Source: Curvibacter cyanobacteriorum | GTDB lineage: Bacteria; Pseudomonadota; Gammaproteobacteria; Burkholderiales; Burkholderiaceae_C | Direction: 5' to 3' | Assembly (NCBI RefSeq): GCF_028649475.1 | Contig: NZ_JAQSIP010000010.1 | Span: forward strand, 62,001 to 126,000 | Length of the DNA: 64,000 nt | Shown: piece by piece, positions 44,232-53,286 of the stretch | Position numbering within the stretch: position 1 is the first letter of the stretch | How the letters are laid out: every line of letters begins with the position of its first letter | The notes under the pieces: generated by a model | Seen by the model: only the letters and a program-made list of their open reading frames with translations | The model's database searches: none | What the model was told of the DNA's origin: nothing | Position numbers and translations under genes: made by a program

Positions 44232-45638
44232 ATGCACCCCATCAGTTCACGCCGTCGCTTCCTGGGCCTGGCCCTGGGCGCCGCGGCCCTGGCCACCGGC
44301 TGCGCCGCTGTCGGCAGCGGCAAGCCCTCGCTGAGCCAACGTCCGCCGGTCGTCTTTGTGCACGGCAACGGTGACACCGCCGCGCTGTGGCAGACCACGG
44401 CCTGGCGCTTCGAATCCGAAGGCTGGCCGGCCGACCGCCTGCATGCCATCGACCTGCCCTACCCGCTGTCGCGCGATGTCGACGCGGTGGCCCAGCCCGG
44501 CCGCACCTCGGCCGCTGAACACATGGCCTACCTGAAAGCCGAAGTGGAACGCGTGCTCGCCGCCACGGGCGCATCGCAGGTGGTGCTGATCGGCAACTCG
44601 CGCGGCGGCAATGCGATCCGCAACTACATCCAGAACGGCGGTGGCGCCGACAAGGTGAGCCACGCCATCCTCGGGGGCACGCCGAACCATGGCGTGTGGG
44701 CCGTGGCGGGGGTGCGCGAAGGCAACGAATTCTCGGGCACCGGGCCCTTTTTGACCGCCCTCAATGCGCCCAAGAACGCTGCCGGTGACGAGGTCACCGG
44801 CCCGGTGCGCTGGATGACCATCCGCTCCGACAACAACGACAAGTACGCCGTGCCCGAGGGCCGCTGGATCGGCATGCCGGGCCAGCCCACGGGCGTGACC
44901 GCCGCGGGCCCCGAGCTGAAGGGCGCCACCAACGTGGTGATCCCGCGCATCGATCACCGCGAGACCTCGTACTCGCGCCCGGCGTTTGAGGCCATGTGGC
45001 GCTTCCTGACGGGCGAGGCCCCGCGCCAGCACGGCATCGTGGTGCAGGCCCGGCCAGTGCTGCAAGGCAAGGTCACGGGCCTGGGCGTGAACCCGCTGGA
45101 CCCCAAGACCGGCAACTTCAGCAGCAACCTGCCGCTGCCCGGGGCACGCGTCGAGGTGTTTGCGGTGAACCCCGAGACCGGCCGCCGCCAGGGTGCCGCG
45201 GTGCACCAGAAAACCGTCGGCAGCGATGGCTTGTGGGGCCCGTTCACGGCCGAGGCCGGCCAGCCCTATGAGTTCGTGATCAGCGCCCCCGGCTACGCCA
45301 CCACCCACATCTACCGCAGCGCCTTTGCGCGCGGCAGCGACTGGGTGCACCTGCGCGCCGAGCGCCTGACGCCGACCGACAGCACTGCCGGCAGCGTGCT
45401 GGTCTACACCCGCCCGCGCGGCTACTTTGACCCCAGCCGCGACAGCCTGAGCCTGGACGGCAGCAGCACCCTGCCCGGCGTGCCCGCCACGGGCACGGCG
45501 GGTTTCTCCAGCAGCCGCCTGGTGCTGGCCCCGGCCCCGCTGCGCTCGGTCAAGGCCGAGTTCAACGGCGAGGTGCTGGTGGGCCTGAACTGGCCCGCCA
45601 ACGAGCAGCACCTGGTGGTGCTCGAACTCACTTACTGA
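44232..45638 (+). CDS. Tat-exported alpha/beta-hydrolase lipoprotein
   Basis: A 468-residue predicted lipoprotein exported by the twin-arginine route: SRRRFLGL motif, hydrophobic stretch and lipobox LATGC (Cys near residue 24). The alpha/beta-hydrolase domain follows (VVFVHGNGDTAALW oxyanion region, nucleophile elbow GNSRGG, C-terminal His in PRIDHRETS). The C-terminal 180 residues are a beta-rich module with repeats such as PGARVEVFAVNPETGRRQGA, resembling carboxypeptidase-regulatory or sugar-binding domains. Such proteins are often lipases or polyester hydrolases; the substrate is not known. GGAG lies six bases before ATG 44232. Confidence 0.82.
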   Translation: MHPISSRRRFLGLALGAAALATGCAAVGSGKPSLSQRPPVVFVHGNGDTAALWQTTAWRFESEGWPADRLHAIDLPYPLSRDVDAVAQPGRTSAAEHMAYLKAEVERVLAATGASQVVLIGNSRGGNAIRNYIQNGGGADKVSHAILGGTPNHGVWAVAGVREGNEFSGTGPFLTALNAPKNAAGDEVTGPVRWMTIRSDNNDKYAVPEGRWIGMPGQPTGVTAAGPELKGATNVVIPRIDHRETSYSRPAFEAMWRFLTGEAPRQHGIVVQARPVLQGKVTGLGVNPLDPKTGNFSSNLPLPGARVEVFAVNPETGRRQGAAVHQKTVGSDGLWGPFTAEAGQPYEFVISAPGYATTHIYRSAFARGSDWVHLRAERLTPTDSTAGSVLVYTRPRGYFDPSRDSLSLDGSSTLPGVPATGTAGFSSSRLVLAPAPLRSVKAEFNGEVLVGLNWPANEQHLVVLELTY

Positions 45639-45813
45639 GGCCCCGCAGCGCCCCCCCAAGCCGGGGCCGGCCGGGCTGGGGGCCGCGCCACCCGACGTGG
45701 GGGCGCGGCGGGCCCGGCGGCCTGCACAGCCCCCATCCCAGGGCGCGGGCCGAAGCGGGTGCCAAATCCGCGAGAATCAGCGACTTTCCTGTTTTTGAAC
45801 TTTCATTGTTGCC

Positions 45814-46068
45814 ATGACCGACGCTGCCTCCCCCGCCAAGCCCGCCCTGCCCGACCACCTGTCCATCGACCCGCGCAGCCCGCACCATGTGGCCGCCGTG
45901 TTCGAGCATGACATTGGCATCCACTTCAACGGCAAAGAGCGCTTTGACGTCGAGGAGTACTGCATCAGCGAAGGCTGGATCAAGGTGCCCGCCGGCAAGA
46001 CCGTGGACCGCAAGGGCCGCCCGCTGCTGATCAAGCTCAGCGGCCGCGTCGAAGCCTTCTACCGCTGA
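45814..46068 (+). CDS. DUF3297 family protein
   Basis: An 84-residue protein of the DUF3297 family: LPDHLSIDPRSPHHVAAVFEHD, IGIHFNGKERFDVEEYCISEGW and VPAGKTVDRKGRPLLIKLSG. It is small, soluble, with no membrane segment. A monocistronic gene with about 175 non-coding bases upstream. The role of the family is unknown. Confidence 0.87.
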   Translation: MTDAASPAKPALPDHLSIDPRSPHHVAAVFEHDIGIHFNGKERFDVEEYCISEGWIKVPAGKTVDRKGRPLLIKLSGRVEAFYR

Positions 46069-46131
46069 CGCCAGCGCCGCCGCCACACCCTGCCGCCCTG
46101 GCCCGCCGGGCCTGCGGGCCGCTCACCTGGC

Positions 46132-47556
46132 TCACGGCCCGGGGGCATCGGGCGGCGACCACGAGCCGTAGGGGGTGGACTGGCTGCGGTTCTCATCGAC
46201 CGCCAGCACCCGCCCCACAAAGGGGAAGGCCCGCTGGGCGCAGGCGGGCCGCTCGCACACCTTGCAGCCCATGCCGATCGGGGTGGCGGCCTCGGGGTCG
46301 CTGAGGTCCAGGCCCTTGGCATAGACCAGGCGATCCGCGTGCCGCGCATCGCAGCCCAGACCCATCGCAAAAGACCGCCGCGGCGACCCGTACCCGGCCT
46401 CGCCCTGGCTGCTGCTGTGCGCCACCCACAGGTAGCGGCGCCCATCGGGCATGGCCGCCAGTTGCGCGAGAAACTGCCCCGGGCGTGAGAACGCCTCGTA
46501 CACATTCCACAGCGGGCAGGTGCCGCCCATGCGGCTGAAGTGGAAGTGGGTGGCCGACTGCCGCTTGGAGATGTTGCCCGCGCGGTCCACCCGCACAAAA
46601 AAGAACGGCACGCCGGGCGCCCCCAGGCGCTGCATCGTGCTCAGGCGGTGGCACACCGTCTCCAGCCCCACCTGGAAGCGCTTGCTGAGCCGCTCGATGT
46701 CGTAGCGGCAGCTTTCGGCCGCCTGCAGGAACTCGCCATACGGCAGCAAAAATGCCCCCGCAAAGTAATTGGCCAGGCCCACCCGGGCCAGCCGCCGCGC
46801 GGGTTCATTGTGGGTGAACGGCGGCACCTGGATCAAGGCATCGATGTCGGCCGAAAACGCCTGCAAGGCGAGCTGGGTCGCCATCTGGAAGGCCCGCTGC
46901 GCGGGCGCCAGATCGGCCGACAAGGTCAGCACACGGGTCTGCGGGTCGAAGCTGCGCTTGCTGCCCTCCGCCGCCCAGCGCAGGCGCACCCCCAGGCCCC
47001 CCAGCCGCTGCTCCAGCCAGGCCACAGCGCCCCAGGACGAGACCTTGGCCTCGGCGGCGCACTGCTCGGCCGCCCGGTCCAGCGGGTCGAAATGGTTCTG
47101 GTGGGCAAAGAAGAAATCGCGCACCAGCTCAAATGGCTGGCTGACGATGGGCTCGGGGCTGGCACGCTCGTCCCCCAGCTGCGACGACAGTGTCTCCAGG
47201 CGCTCCAGCAGCGCGTGCTGGCGCCGGTAGAGGTCGATCACCGCCCGTGCCAGGCCCGGCATCTGCGCGGCCACCTCTTGCAGCTCGGGCAGGGAGATCG
47301 GCTCGGCGGCGTCGGCCAGCGCTTCTTTGAGCCCGGCCAGCAGGCGCGCCTCATCGTCCTCCGAGAACTGTTGCAGGTCGACGCCCAAGGCACGGCTGAG
47401 CTTGAGCAGAACCGGCACCGTGAGCGGCCGCTGGTTCTGCTCGATCTGGTTCAGGTAGCTGGGCGACAGGCCCAACGCCTGGGCCAGCGCGATCTGGGTC
47501 ATGCCGCGCTCTGCGCGCAGTTTGCGCAGCTTCACGCCCATGAAGGTTTTTCTCAT
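46132..47556 (-). CDS. PrpR/RamB-type regulator of short-chain fatty acid use (XRE HTH, DUF955, DUF2083)
   Basis: A 474-residue regulator: XRE-type helix-turn-helix at about 10-60 (RAERGMTQIALAQALGLSPSYLNQIEQNQR), an IrrE/DUF955-like middle (HNEPARRLARVGLANYFAGAFLLPYGEF), and a C-terminal DUF2083 with Cys402, Cys431, Cys434 and Cys439 (CKVCERPAC). In Mycobacterium PrpR and Corynebacterium RamB, proteins of this design sense CoA thioesters and bind TTTGCAAA-like sites; PrpR was reported to carry a 4Fe-4S cluster on four Cys, which fits. It is divergent from the propionate genes, and TTTGCAAA/TTCGCAAA repeats fill the shared promoter. Control by propionyl-CoA or methylcitrate is inferred. Confidence 0.9.
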   Translation of the reverse strand: MRKTFMGVKLRKLRAERGMTQIALAQALGLSPSYLNQIEQNQRPLTVPVLLKLSRALGVDLQQFSEDDEARLLAGLKEALADAAEPISLPELQEVAAQMPGLARAVIDLYRRQHALLERLETLSSQLGDERASPEPIVSQPFELVRDFFFAHQNHFDPLDRAAEQCAAEAKVSSWGAVAWLEQRLGGLGVRLRWAAEGSKRSFDPQTRVLTLSADLAPAQRAFQMATQLALQAFSADIDALIQVPPFTHNEPARRLARVGLANYFAGAFLLPYGEFLQAAESCRYDIERLSKRFQVGLETVCHRLSTMQRLGAPGVPFFFVRVDRAGNISKRQSATHFHFSRMGGTCPLWNVYEAFSRPGQFLAQLAAMPDGRRYLWVAHSSSQGEAGYGSPRRSFAMGLGCDARHADRLVYAKGLDLSDPEAATPIGMGCKVCERPACAQRAFPFVGRVLAVDENRSQSTPYGSWSPPDAPGP

Positions 47557-47620
47557 GGCAGGTCGACTCCCGTGGCCGGTGGCCGGACTGAGCTTCGCTC
47601 GGTTCGCATGGTGTGAATGA

Positions 47621-47711
47621 TTCGCAAAATTTGCAAAATCCCTTTTTTCGTTCGCAAATCTTCGCCAATTCAGTGGTTTCAGAGGGACCTCATTTTGCGT
47701 AAATTGCGAAA
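47621..47711. promoter_or_regulatory. Operator cluster for the PrpR/RamB-type regulator
   Basis: At least five related elements: TTCGCAAA (47621-47628), TTTGCAAA (47630-47637), TTCGCAAA (47651-47658), TTCGCCAA (47661-47668) and TTTGCGTAAATTGCGAAA (47694-47711). The last is an imperfect palindrome touching the thioesterase start codon. RamB and PrpR are known to bind such sequences. Confidence 0.65.
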
Positions 47712-47712
47712 C

Positions 47713-48111
47713 ATGACAAGCCCCTCCCGAACCGTTGAACTGCGCGAACTGGTGCTGCCCGCCCTCGCCAACCACCACGGCACCCTGTTCGCCGGGCACG
47801 GGCTGCAACTGCTGGCCAAGGCCGCCTTTCTGGCGGCCCGCCAGCAGGCCCAGGGCGAGGTGGTGATGGCCCGCGTCAGCGGCCTGGACTTCCTGGCCCC
47901 CGTGCCGGTGGGTCACCAGCTGCGGCTGCGCGCCTGGGTCAGCCGGGTGGGCCGCAGCTCGATGACGGTCTGCGTGAGCGCGCAGGCCGACGCCCCGGGA
48001 CAGGCCCCCGCGCCTGCCCTCCAAGGCTTTTTTGAAATGGTGGCGGTGGACGGCTGCGGCCGCCCCCTGGCCCTCGATCGTTTTGACATCCCACAGGAGA
48101 CCTCCGCATGA
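47713..48111 (+). CDS. Hot-dog fold acyl-CoA thioesterase
   Basis: A 132-residue hot-dog thioesterase of the YciA/BACH type: [20 protein letters not shown] with the family's N-x-x-G-x-x-F pattern, and [18 protein letters not shown]. It is the first gene of the propionate operon and overlaps prpC (ATGA). It probably hydrolyses short acyl-CoAs such as propionyl-CoA or acetyl-CoA, relieving CoA sequestration. The ATG at 47713 is directly after the operator cluster; upstream in-frame codons would run through the operators. Confidence 0.83.
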   Translation: MTSPSRTVELRELVLPALANHHGTLFAGHGLQLLAKAAFLAARQQAQGEVVMARVSGLDFLAPVPVGHQLRLRAWVSRVGRSSMTVCVSAQADAPGQAPAPALQGFFEMVAVDGCGRPLALDRFDIPQETSA

Positions 48112-49283
48112 ACGCTGCCCTCGCCCTCGCCACGCCCGCTTTGGCCCCCGCCTTCACCCCCAAGAAATCCGTCGCCCTGTCGGGCACCGCGGCGGGCAAC
48201 ACCGCCCTCTGCACCGTGGGGCGCAGTGGCAATGACCTGCATTACCGGGGCTACAACATCCTCGACATCGCGACCCGCTGCGAGTTCGAGGAGGTGGCCC
48301 ACCTGCTGGTGCACGGCAAGCTGCCCAATGGCGCCGAGTTGAACGCCTACAAGGCCAAGCTGAAAGCGCTGCGCGGCCTGCCCTCGGCGGTCAAAGCCGC
48401 GCTGGAGCCGCTGCCCCCCTCGACCCACCCGATGGATGTGATGCGCACCGGCGTCTCGGTGCTGGGCTGCGTGAAGCCCGAGAAGGACGACCACAACCCG
48501 CCCGGGGCGCGGGACATCGCCGACAAGCTGATGGCCTGCATGGCTTCGATGCTGCTGTACTGGTACCACTTTGCCTACAACGGCAAGCGCATCGAGGTGG
48601 AGACCGATGACGACTCGATCGGCGGCCACTTCCTGCACCTGCTGCACGGTCAGGCCCCCTGCGCGTCCTGGGTGCGCGCCATGCACACGTCGCTGATCCT
48701 GTATGCCGAACACGAGTTCAACGCCTCGACCTTCGCCTCCCGCGTGGTGGCAGGCACCGGTTCGGACCTGTATTCGGCCATCTGCGGCGGCATCGGTGCC
48801 CTGCGCGGTCCCAAGCACGGGGGCGCCAACGAGGTGGCTTTCGAGATCCAAAAACGCTACCAGCACCCCGATGAAGCCGAGGCCGACATCCGCGCCCGGG
48901 TGGCCCGCAAAGAGGTGGTGATTGGCTTTGGTCACCCGGTCTACACCGTCAGCGACCCGCGCAACGGCGTCATCAAACAGGTGGCGCGCGAACTGTCGCT
49001 GGCACAGGGCCACACCAAGATGTTCGACATTGCCGAACGCCTGGAGTCCGTGATGTGGGAGGTCAAAAAAATGTTCCCCAACCTCGACTGGTTCAGCGCC
49101 GTCAGCTACCACCTGATGGGCGTGCCCACCGACATGTTCACGCCCTTGTTCGTGATCGCGCGCACCTCGGGCTGGTCGGCCCATGTGATCGAGCAGCGCG
49201 AGGACGGCAAGATCATCCGCCCCAGCGCGCAGTACATCGGGCCTGAGAATCAGGTGTTCGTGCCCCTGTCGCAACGCCCCTGA
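48108..49283 (+). CDS. prpC: 2-Methylcitrate synthase
   Basis: Condenses propionyl-CoA with oxaloacetate, first step of the methylcitrate cycle. The 391-residue type-II citrate synthase family protein shows HLLVHGKLP, the [15 protein letters not shown] motif with the first active-site His, [13 protein letters not shown] (second His), and [28 protein letters not shown] with catalytic Asp. Its ribosome site AGGAG is within the thioesterase gene. acnD follows after 29 bases. Confidence 0.94.
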   Translation: MNAALALATPALAPAFTPKKSVALSGTAAGNTALCTVGRSGNDLHYRGYNILDIATRCEFEEVAHLLVHGKLPNGAELNAYKAKLKALRGLPSAVKAALEPLPPSTHPMDVMRTGVSVLGCVKPEKDDHNPPGARDIADKLMACMASMLLYWYHFAYNGKRIEVETDDDSIGGHFLHLLHGQAPCASWVRAMHTSLILYAEHEFNASTFASRVVAGTGSDLYSAICGGIGALRGPKHGGANEVAFEIQKRYQHPDEAEADIRARVARKEVVIGFGHPVYTVSDPRNGVIKQVARELSLAQGHTKMFDIAERLESVMWEVKKMFPNLDWFSAVSYHLMGVPTDMFTPLFVIARTSGWSAHVIEQREDGKIIRPSAQYIGPENQVFVPLSQRP

Positions 49284-49312
49284 AGCCCCTGTCCAAACTC
49301 CCCGGCCCACCG

Positions 49313-51967
49313 ATGCCTCAGCCCACGCACCCCATGTCCCGCTACCGAAAACCCCTGCCCCACACCGCCCTGGACTACATCGACGCCCGCGCTGCGGTCG
49401 AATCCCTGGCGCCCGGCGCCTGGTCCACCCTGCCCTACACGGCCCGCATCCACGCCGAGAACCTGGTCCGCCGGGCCGACGCCGACAGCGCCGAGGCGGG
49501 CCTGCGCCAGATCATCGAACGGCGGCGCGAGCGTGACTTTCCGTGGTACCCCGCCCGCGTGGTGTGCCACGACATCCTGGGCCAGACCGCCCTGGTCGAC
49601 CTGGCGGGGCTGCGCGACGCCATCGCCCAGCAAGGCGGTGACCCGGCCGCCGTGAACCCGGTGGTGCCGGTGCAACTGATCGTGGACCACTCGCTGGCGG
49701 TGGAGTGCGGTGGCGCCGACCCGCAGGCCTTTGCCAAGAACCGCGCCATCGAGGACCGCCGCAACGAGGACCGCTTCCACTTCATCGAATGGACGCGCAA
49801 GGCGTTCTCCAATGTGGACGTGATCCCGGCGGGCAACGGCATCATGCACCAGATCAACCTGGAGAAAATGTCGCCCGTGGTGATGGTGCAAGACGGCCTG
49901 GCCTTCCCCGACACCTGCGTCGGCACCGACAGCCACACCCCCCATGTGGATGCGCTGGGGGTGATCGCGGTGGGCGTCGGAGGCCTGGAAGCCGAGAACG
50001 TGATGCTGGGCCGGGCCTGCTGGATGCGCCTGCCCGAGATGGTGGGTGTGCAACTCTGTGGCCAGCGCCCGCCTGGCACCACCGCCACCGACCTGGCACT
50101 GGCGCTGACCGAGTTCCTGCGCGCCCAGAAAGTGGTCGGGGCCTATGTGGAATTTGCCGGGCCCGGGGCCGAGAGCCTGTCCATCGGCGACCGTGCCACC
50201 ATCTCCAACATGTGCCCCGAATACGGCGCCACGGCCGCGCTGTTCGCCATCGACGCACAGACCCTCGACTACCTGCGCCTCACCGACCGCAGCCCGCAGC
50301 AGATCCAGACCGTGGAGGCCTACGCCAAGGCCGCCGGCCTGTGGCACACCGACCTGGCGCAAGCCCAGTACGACCGGGTCTTGCACTTTGACCTGTCCCG
50401 CCTGGTGCGCAACCTGGCTGGTCCCTCCCACCCGCACCGGCGCCTGCCCACCAGCGACCTGGTGGCGCGCGGCATCGCGGGGACCGAAGCGCTGGCCCAG
50501 GCACGGGCCCAGGAGGCCCAGGGCCTGCTGCCCGAGGGCGCGGTGATCATCGCGGCCATCACCAGCTGCACCAACACCAGCAACCCGCGCAACGTCATTG
50601 CCGCCGGCTTGCTGGCGCGTCGGGCGCGCCGCCTTGGCCTGGTGAGCAAGCCCTGGGTCAAGACGTCGCTGGCCCCCGGCTCCAAGGCCGTGGCGCTGTA
50701 CCTGGAGGAGGCCGGCTTGCTGGCCGACCTGGAGGCGCTGGGCTTTGGCATCGTCGGCTTTGCCTGCACCACCTGCAACGGCATGAGCGGCGCCCTGGCG
50801 CCCGAGATCCAGCGCGAGATCACCGAGCGCCAGCTGTTCACCACCGCCGTGCTGTCGGGGAACCGCAATTTCGACGGTCGCATCCACCCCAGCGCCCAGC
50901 AGGCCTTCCTGGCCTCGCCACCGCTGGTGGTGGCCTACGCGATCGCGGGCACCATCCGCTTTGACATCGAGCGCGACGTGCTCGGCGTGGCCCAGGGGCG
51001 CGACATCCGCTTGCAGGACCTGTGGCCCAGCGACGCGGAGATCGACGCGGTCGTTGAGTCGGCGGTGAAGCCCGCACACTACCGGGCGGTGTACCAGCCC
51101 ATGTTTGCCCGCGCAGTCGACGCGGGGCCCCCGGTGTCCCCCCAGTTCGACTGGCGCCCGCAATCCACCTATATTCGCCGGCCGCCCTACTGGGACACCG
51201 AGGGCGTGGGCGCGCTGGCCGCCACGCCGCGCACCCTGCAAGGCTTGCGCCCGCTGGCCCTGCTGCCCGACAACATCACCACCGATCACCTGTCGCCGTC
51301 CAACGCCATCCTGCCCGATTCGGCGGCAGGCGAGTACCTGCGCCGCATGGGCCTGCCCGAAGAAGACTTCAACTCCTACGCCACCCACCGCGGCGACCAC
51401 CTGACCGCCCTGCGGGCCACCTTCGCCAACCCCACCTTGCGCAATGAGATGGTGCGCGAGCCCGACGGCACGGTGCGCGCAGGGGCTTGGGCCCGCGTGG
51501 AGCCCGAGGGCCGCGTGCTGCGCATGTGGGAGGCCATCGAGACCTACCTGAACCGCCGCCAGCCGCTGATCATCGTGGCCGGCGCCGACTATGGGCAAGG
51601 CTCCAGCCGCGACTGGGCCGCCAAGGGCGTGCGCCTGGCAGGGGTTGAATGCGTGGTGGCCGAAGGCTTTGAACGCATCCACCGCACCAACCTGATCGGC
51701 ATGGGCGTCTTGCCGCTGGCGTTCCACCCGGGCACCACGCGCCTGACGCTGGGCCTGGACGGCAGCGAGACCTACTCGGTGGACGGGGCGCTGGCCCCGG
51801 GCGCCGAGTTGACCCTGGTGGTCACGCGCCGCGATGGCGCGGCGCTGCGCGTGCCGGTCCGATGCCGCCTCGACACCGCCGAAGAGCTCTCGGTCTACCA
51901 GGCCGGCGGCGTGTTGCAACGGTTTGCCCAGGATTTCCTGGCCGAGAAACAAGGAGCCCCCGCATGA
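49313..51967 (+). CDS. acnD: 2-Methylcitrate dehydratase, Fe/S-dependent (AcnD)
   Basis: An 884-residue aconitase-family protein that, with PrpF, dehydrates 2-methylcitrate. The Fe-S ligands are in SCTNTSNPRNV and CTTCNGMSG; the swivel domain has VAGADYGQGSSRDWAAKG. AcnD-type length and linkage to prpF distinguish it from AcnA. Two ATGs are possible (49313 and 49334); neither has a strong ribosome site. It overlaps prpF by four bases (ATGA). Confidence 0.94.
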   Translation: MPQPTHPMSRYRKPLPHTALDYIDARAAVESLAPGAWSTLPYTARIHAENLVRRADADSAEAGLRQIIERRRERDFPWYPARVVCHDILGQTALVDLAGLRDAIAQQGGDPAAVNPVVPVQLIVDHSLAVECGGADPQAFAKNRAIEDRRNEDRFHFIEWTRKAFSNVDVIPAGNGIMHQINLEKMSPVVMVQDGLAFPDTCVGTDSHTPHVDALGVIAVGVGGLEAENVMLGRACWMRLPEMVGVQLCGQRPPGTTATDLALALTEFLRAQKVVGAYVEFAGPGAESLSIGDRATISNMCPEYGATAALFAIDAQTLDYLRLTDRSPQQIQTVEAYAKAAGLWHTDLAQAQYDRVLHFDLSRLVRNLAGPSHPHRRLPTSDLVARGIAGTEALAQARAQEAQGLLPEGAVIIAAITSCTNTSNPRNVIAAGLLARRARRLGLVSKPWVKTSLAPGSKAVALYLEEAGLLADLEALGFGIVGFACTTCNGMSGALAPEIQREITERQLFTTAVLSGNRNFDGRIHPSAQQAFLASPPLVVAYAIAGTIRFDIERDVLGVAQGRDIRLQDLWPSDAEIDAVVESAVKPAHYRAVYQPMFARAVDAGPPVSPQFDWRPQSTYIRRPPYWDTEGVGALAATPRTLQGLRPLALLPDNITTDHLSPSNAILPDSAAGEYLRRMGLPEEDFNSYATHRGDHLTALRATFANPTLRNEMVREPDGTVRAGAWARVEPEGRVLRMWEAIETYLNRRQPLIIVAGADYGQGSSRDWAAKGVRLAGVECVVAEGFERIHRTNLIGMGVLPLAFHPGTTRLTLGLDGSETYSVDGALAPGAELTLVVTRRDGAALRVPVRCRLDTAEELSVYQAGGVLQRFAQDFLAEKQGAPA

Positions 51968-53151
51968 GCCATGTGCCCCAGATCCGAATCCCCGCCACCT
52001 ACCTGCGAGGCGGCACCAGCAAAGGGGTGTTTTTCAGGCTGCAGGACCTGCCCGCACCCGCGCAGCAGCCCGGTCGGGCGCGCGACCGCCTGCTGCAGCG
52101 CGTGATCGGCAGCCCCGACCCCTACGGCAAGCAAACCGACGGCCTGGGCGGCGCCACGTCGTCAACGTCCAAAGCCGTGATCGTCGCCCCCGCCAGCGTG
52201 CCCGACCACGACGTGGACTACCTCTTCGCGCAGATCGCCATCGACCGCGATGTGGTCGACTGGACCGGCAACTGCGGCAACCTGTCCGCCGCCGTGGGCC
52301 CGTTTGCCATCGCCCAGGGCCTGGTGCCTGCGCACCGGGTGCCGCACGACGGGGTGTGCACGGTGCGCATCTGGCAGGCCAACATCCGCAAGACCATCGT
52401 GGCCCAGGTCCCGATGCGCCAGGGGCAGGTGCAGGAGACCGGCGACTTCGAGCTCGACGGCGTGACCTTCCCGGCCGCCGAGGTGGCGTTGGCGTTCATG
52501 GACCCCGCCGAAGACGGTGACGACGGCGGCGCCCTGTTCCCGACCGGCCAGGTGGTGGACACCCTGGACGTGCCCGGTGTGGGGCGCTTCCAGGCCACCC
52601 TCATCAACGCGGGCATCCCCACGGTGTTCTTGAACGCGGCCGAACTGGGCTGGCGCGGCACCGAGTTGCAGGCGGACCTCAATGGCGATGCGATCGCGCT
52701 GGCCCGGTTTGAAACGATCCGCGCCCATGCGGCCCAGCGCATGGGCCTGATCCAGGATTTGAGCGAGGCCGCCCAACGCCAGCACACGCCCAAGATCGCC
52801 TTTGTGGCCCCGCCCGCCGACTACACCGCCTCCAGCGGCCAGAGGGTGCACGCCCGCGACATCGACCTGCTGGTGCGCGCGCTGTCCATGGGCCAGTTGC
52901 ACCACGCCATGATGGGCACCGCGGCGGTGGCCATCGGTGCGGCGGCGGCCATCCCGGGCACGCTGGTCAACCTGGCGGCCGGCGGGGGGACGCGTGAGGC
53001 GGTGCGCTTCGGCCACCCCTCGGGCACCCTGCGCGTCGGCGCCCAGGCCGAGCAACGCGGTGGGCAGTGGGTGATCACCCAGGCCCAAATGAGCCGCAGC
53101 GCCCGGGTCTTGATGGAGGGCTGGGTGCGCGTGCCCGGCGACAGCTTCTGA
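51964..53151 (+). CDS. prpF: 2-Methylaconitate cis-trans isomerase
   Basis: A 395-residue isomerase of the diaminopimelate-epimerase fold, needed when AcnD makes the trans product. RIPATYLRGGTSKGVFF at the N-terminus and the TGNCGNLSAAVGPFAI motif with the catalytic Cys mark it; the C-terminal half has AMMGTAAVAIGAAAAIPGT. The ATG overlaps the acnD stop. It is followed after 135 bases by a lyase gene of the isocitrate-lyase/PEP-mutase family. Confidence 0.94.
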   Translation: MSHVPQIRIPATYLRGGTSKGVFFRLQDLPAPAQQPGRARDRLLQRVIGSPDPYGKQTDGLGGATSSTSKAVIVAPASVPDHDVDYLFAQIAIDRDVVDWTGNCGNLSAAVGPFAIAQGLVPAHRVPHDGVCTVRIWQANIRKTIVAQVPMRQGQVQETGDFELDGVTFPAAEVALAFMDPAEDGDDGGALFPTGQVVDTLDVPGVGRFQATLINAGIPTVFLNAAELGWRGTELQADLNGDAIALARFETIRAHAAQRMGLIQDLSEAAQRQHTPKIAFVAPPADYTASSGQRVHARDIDLLVRALSMGQLHHAMMGTAAVAIGAAAAIPGTLVNLAAGGGTREAVRFGHPSGTLRVGAQAEQRGGQWVITQAQMSRSARVLMEGWVRVPGDSF

Positions 53152-53286
53152 AGGCCGCGCCCACCGTCACGCTCCCAATCCCCCCCCCATCACACGGCGC
53201 ACACACACCGCCCCGCCCCGTCACACCGCACACCGCCCGGGCGCTGGACGCCCGCCCTTTTTTCATTCACCTTGGCTCACTGCCCC

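Noticed and set aside
49250-51952. A 900-codon minus-strand frame
   Set aside because: Antisense to acnD; no recognisable domain.
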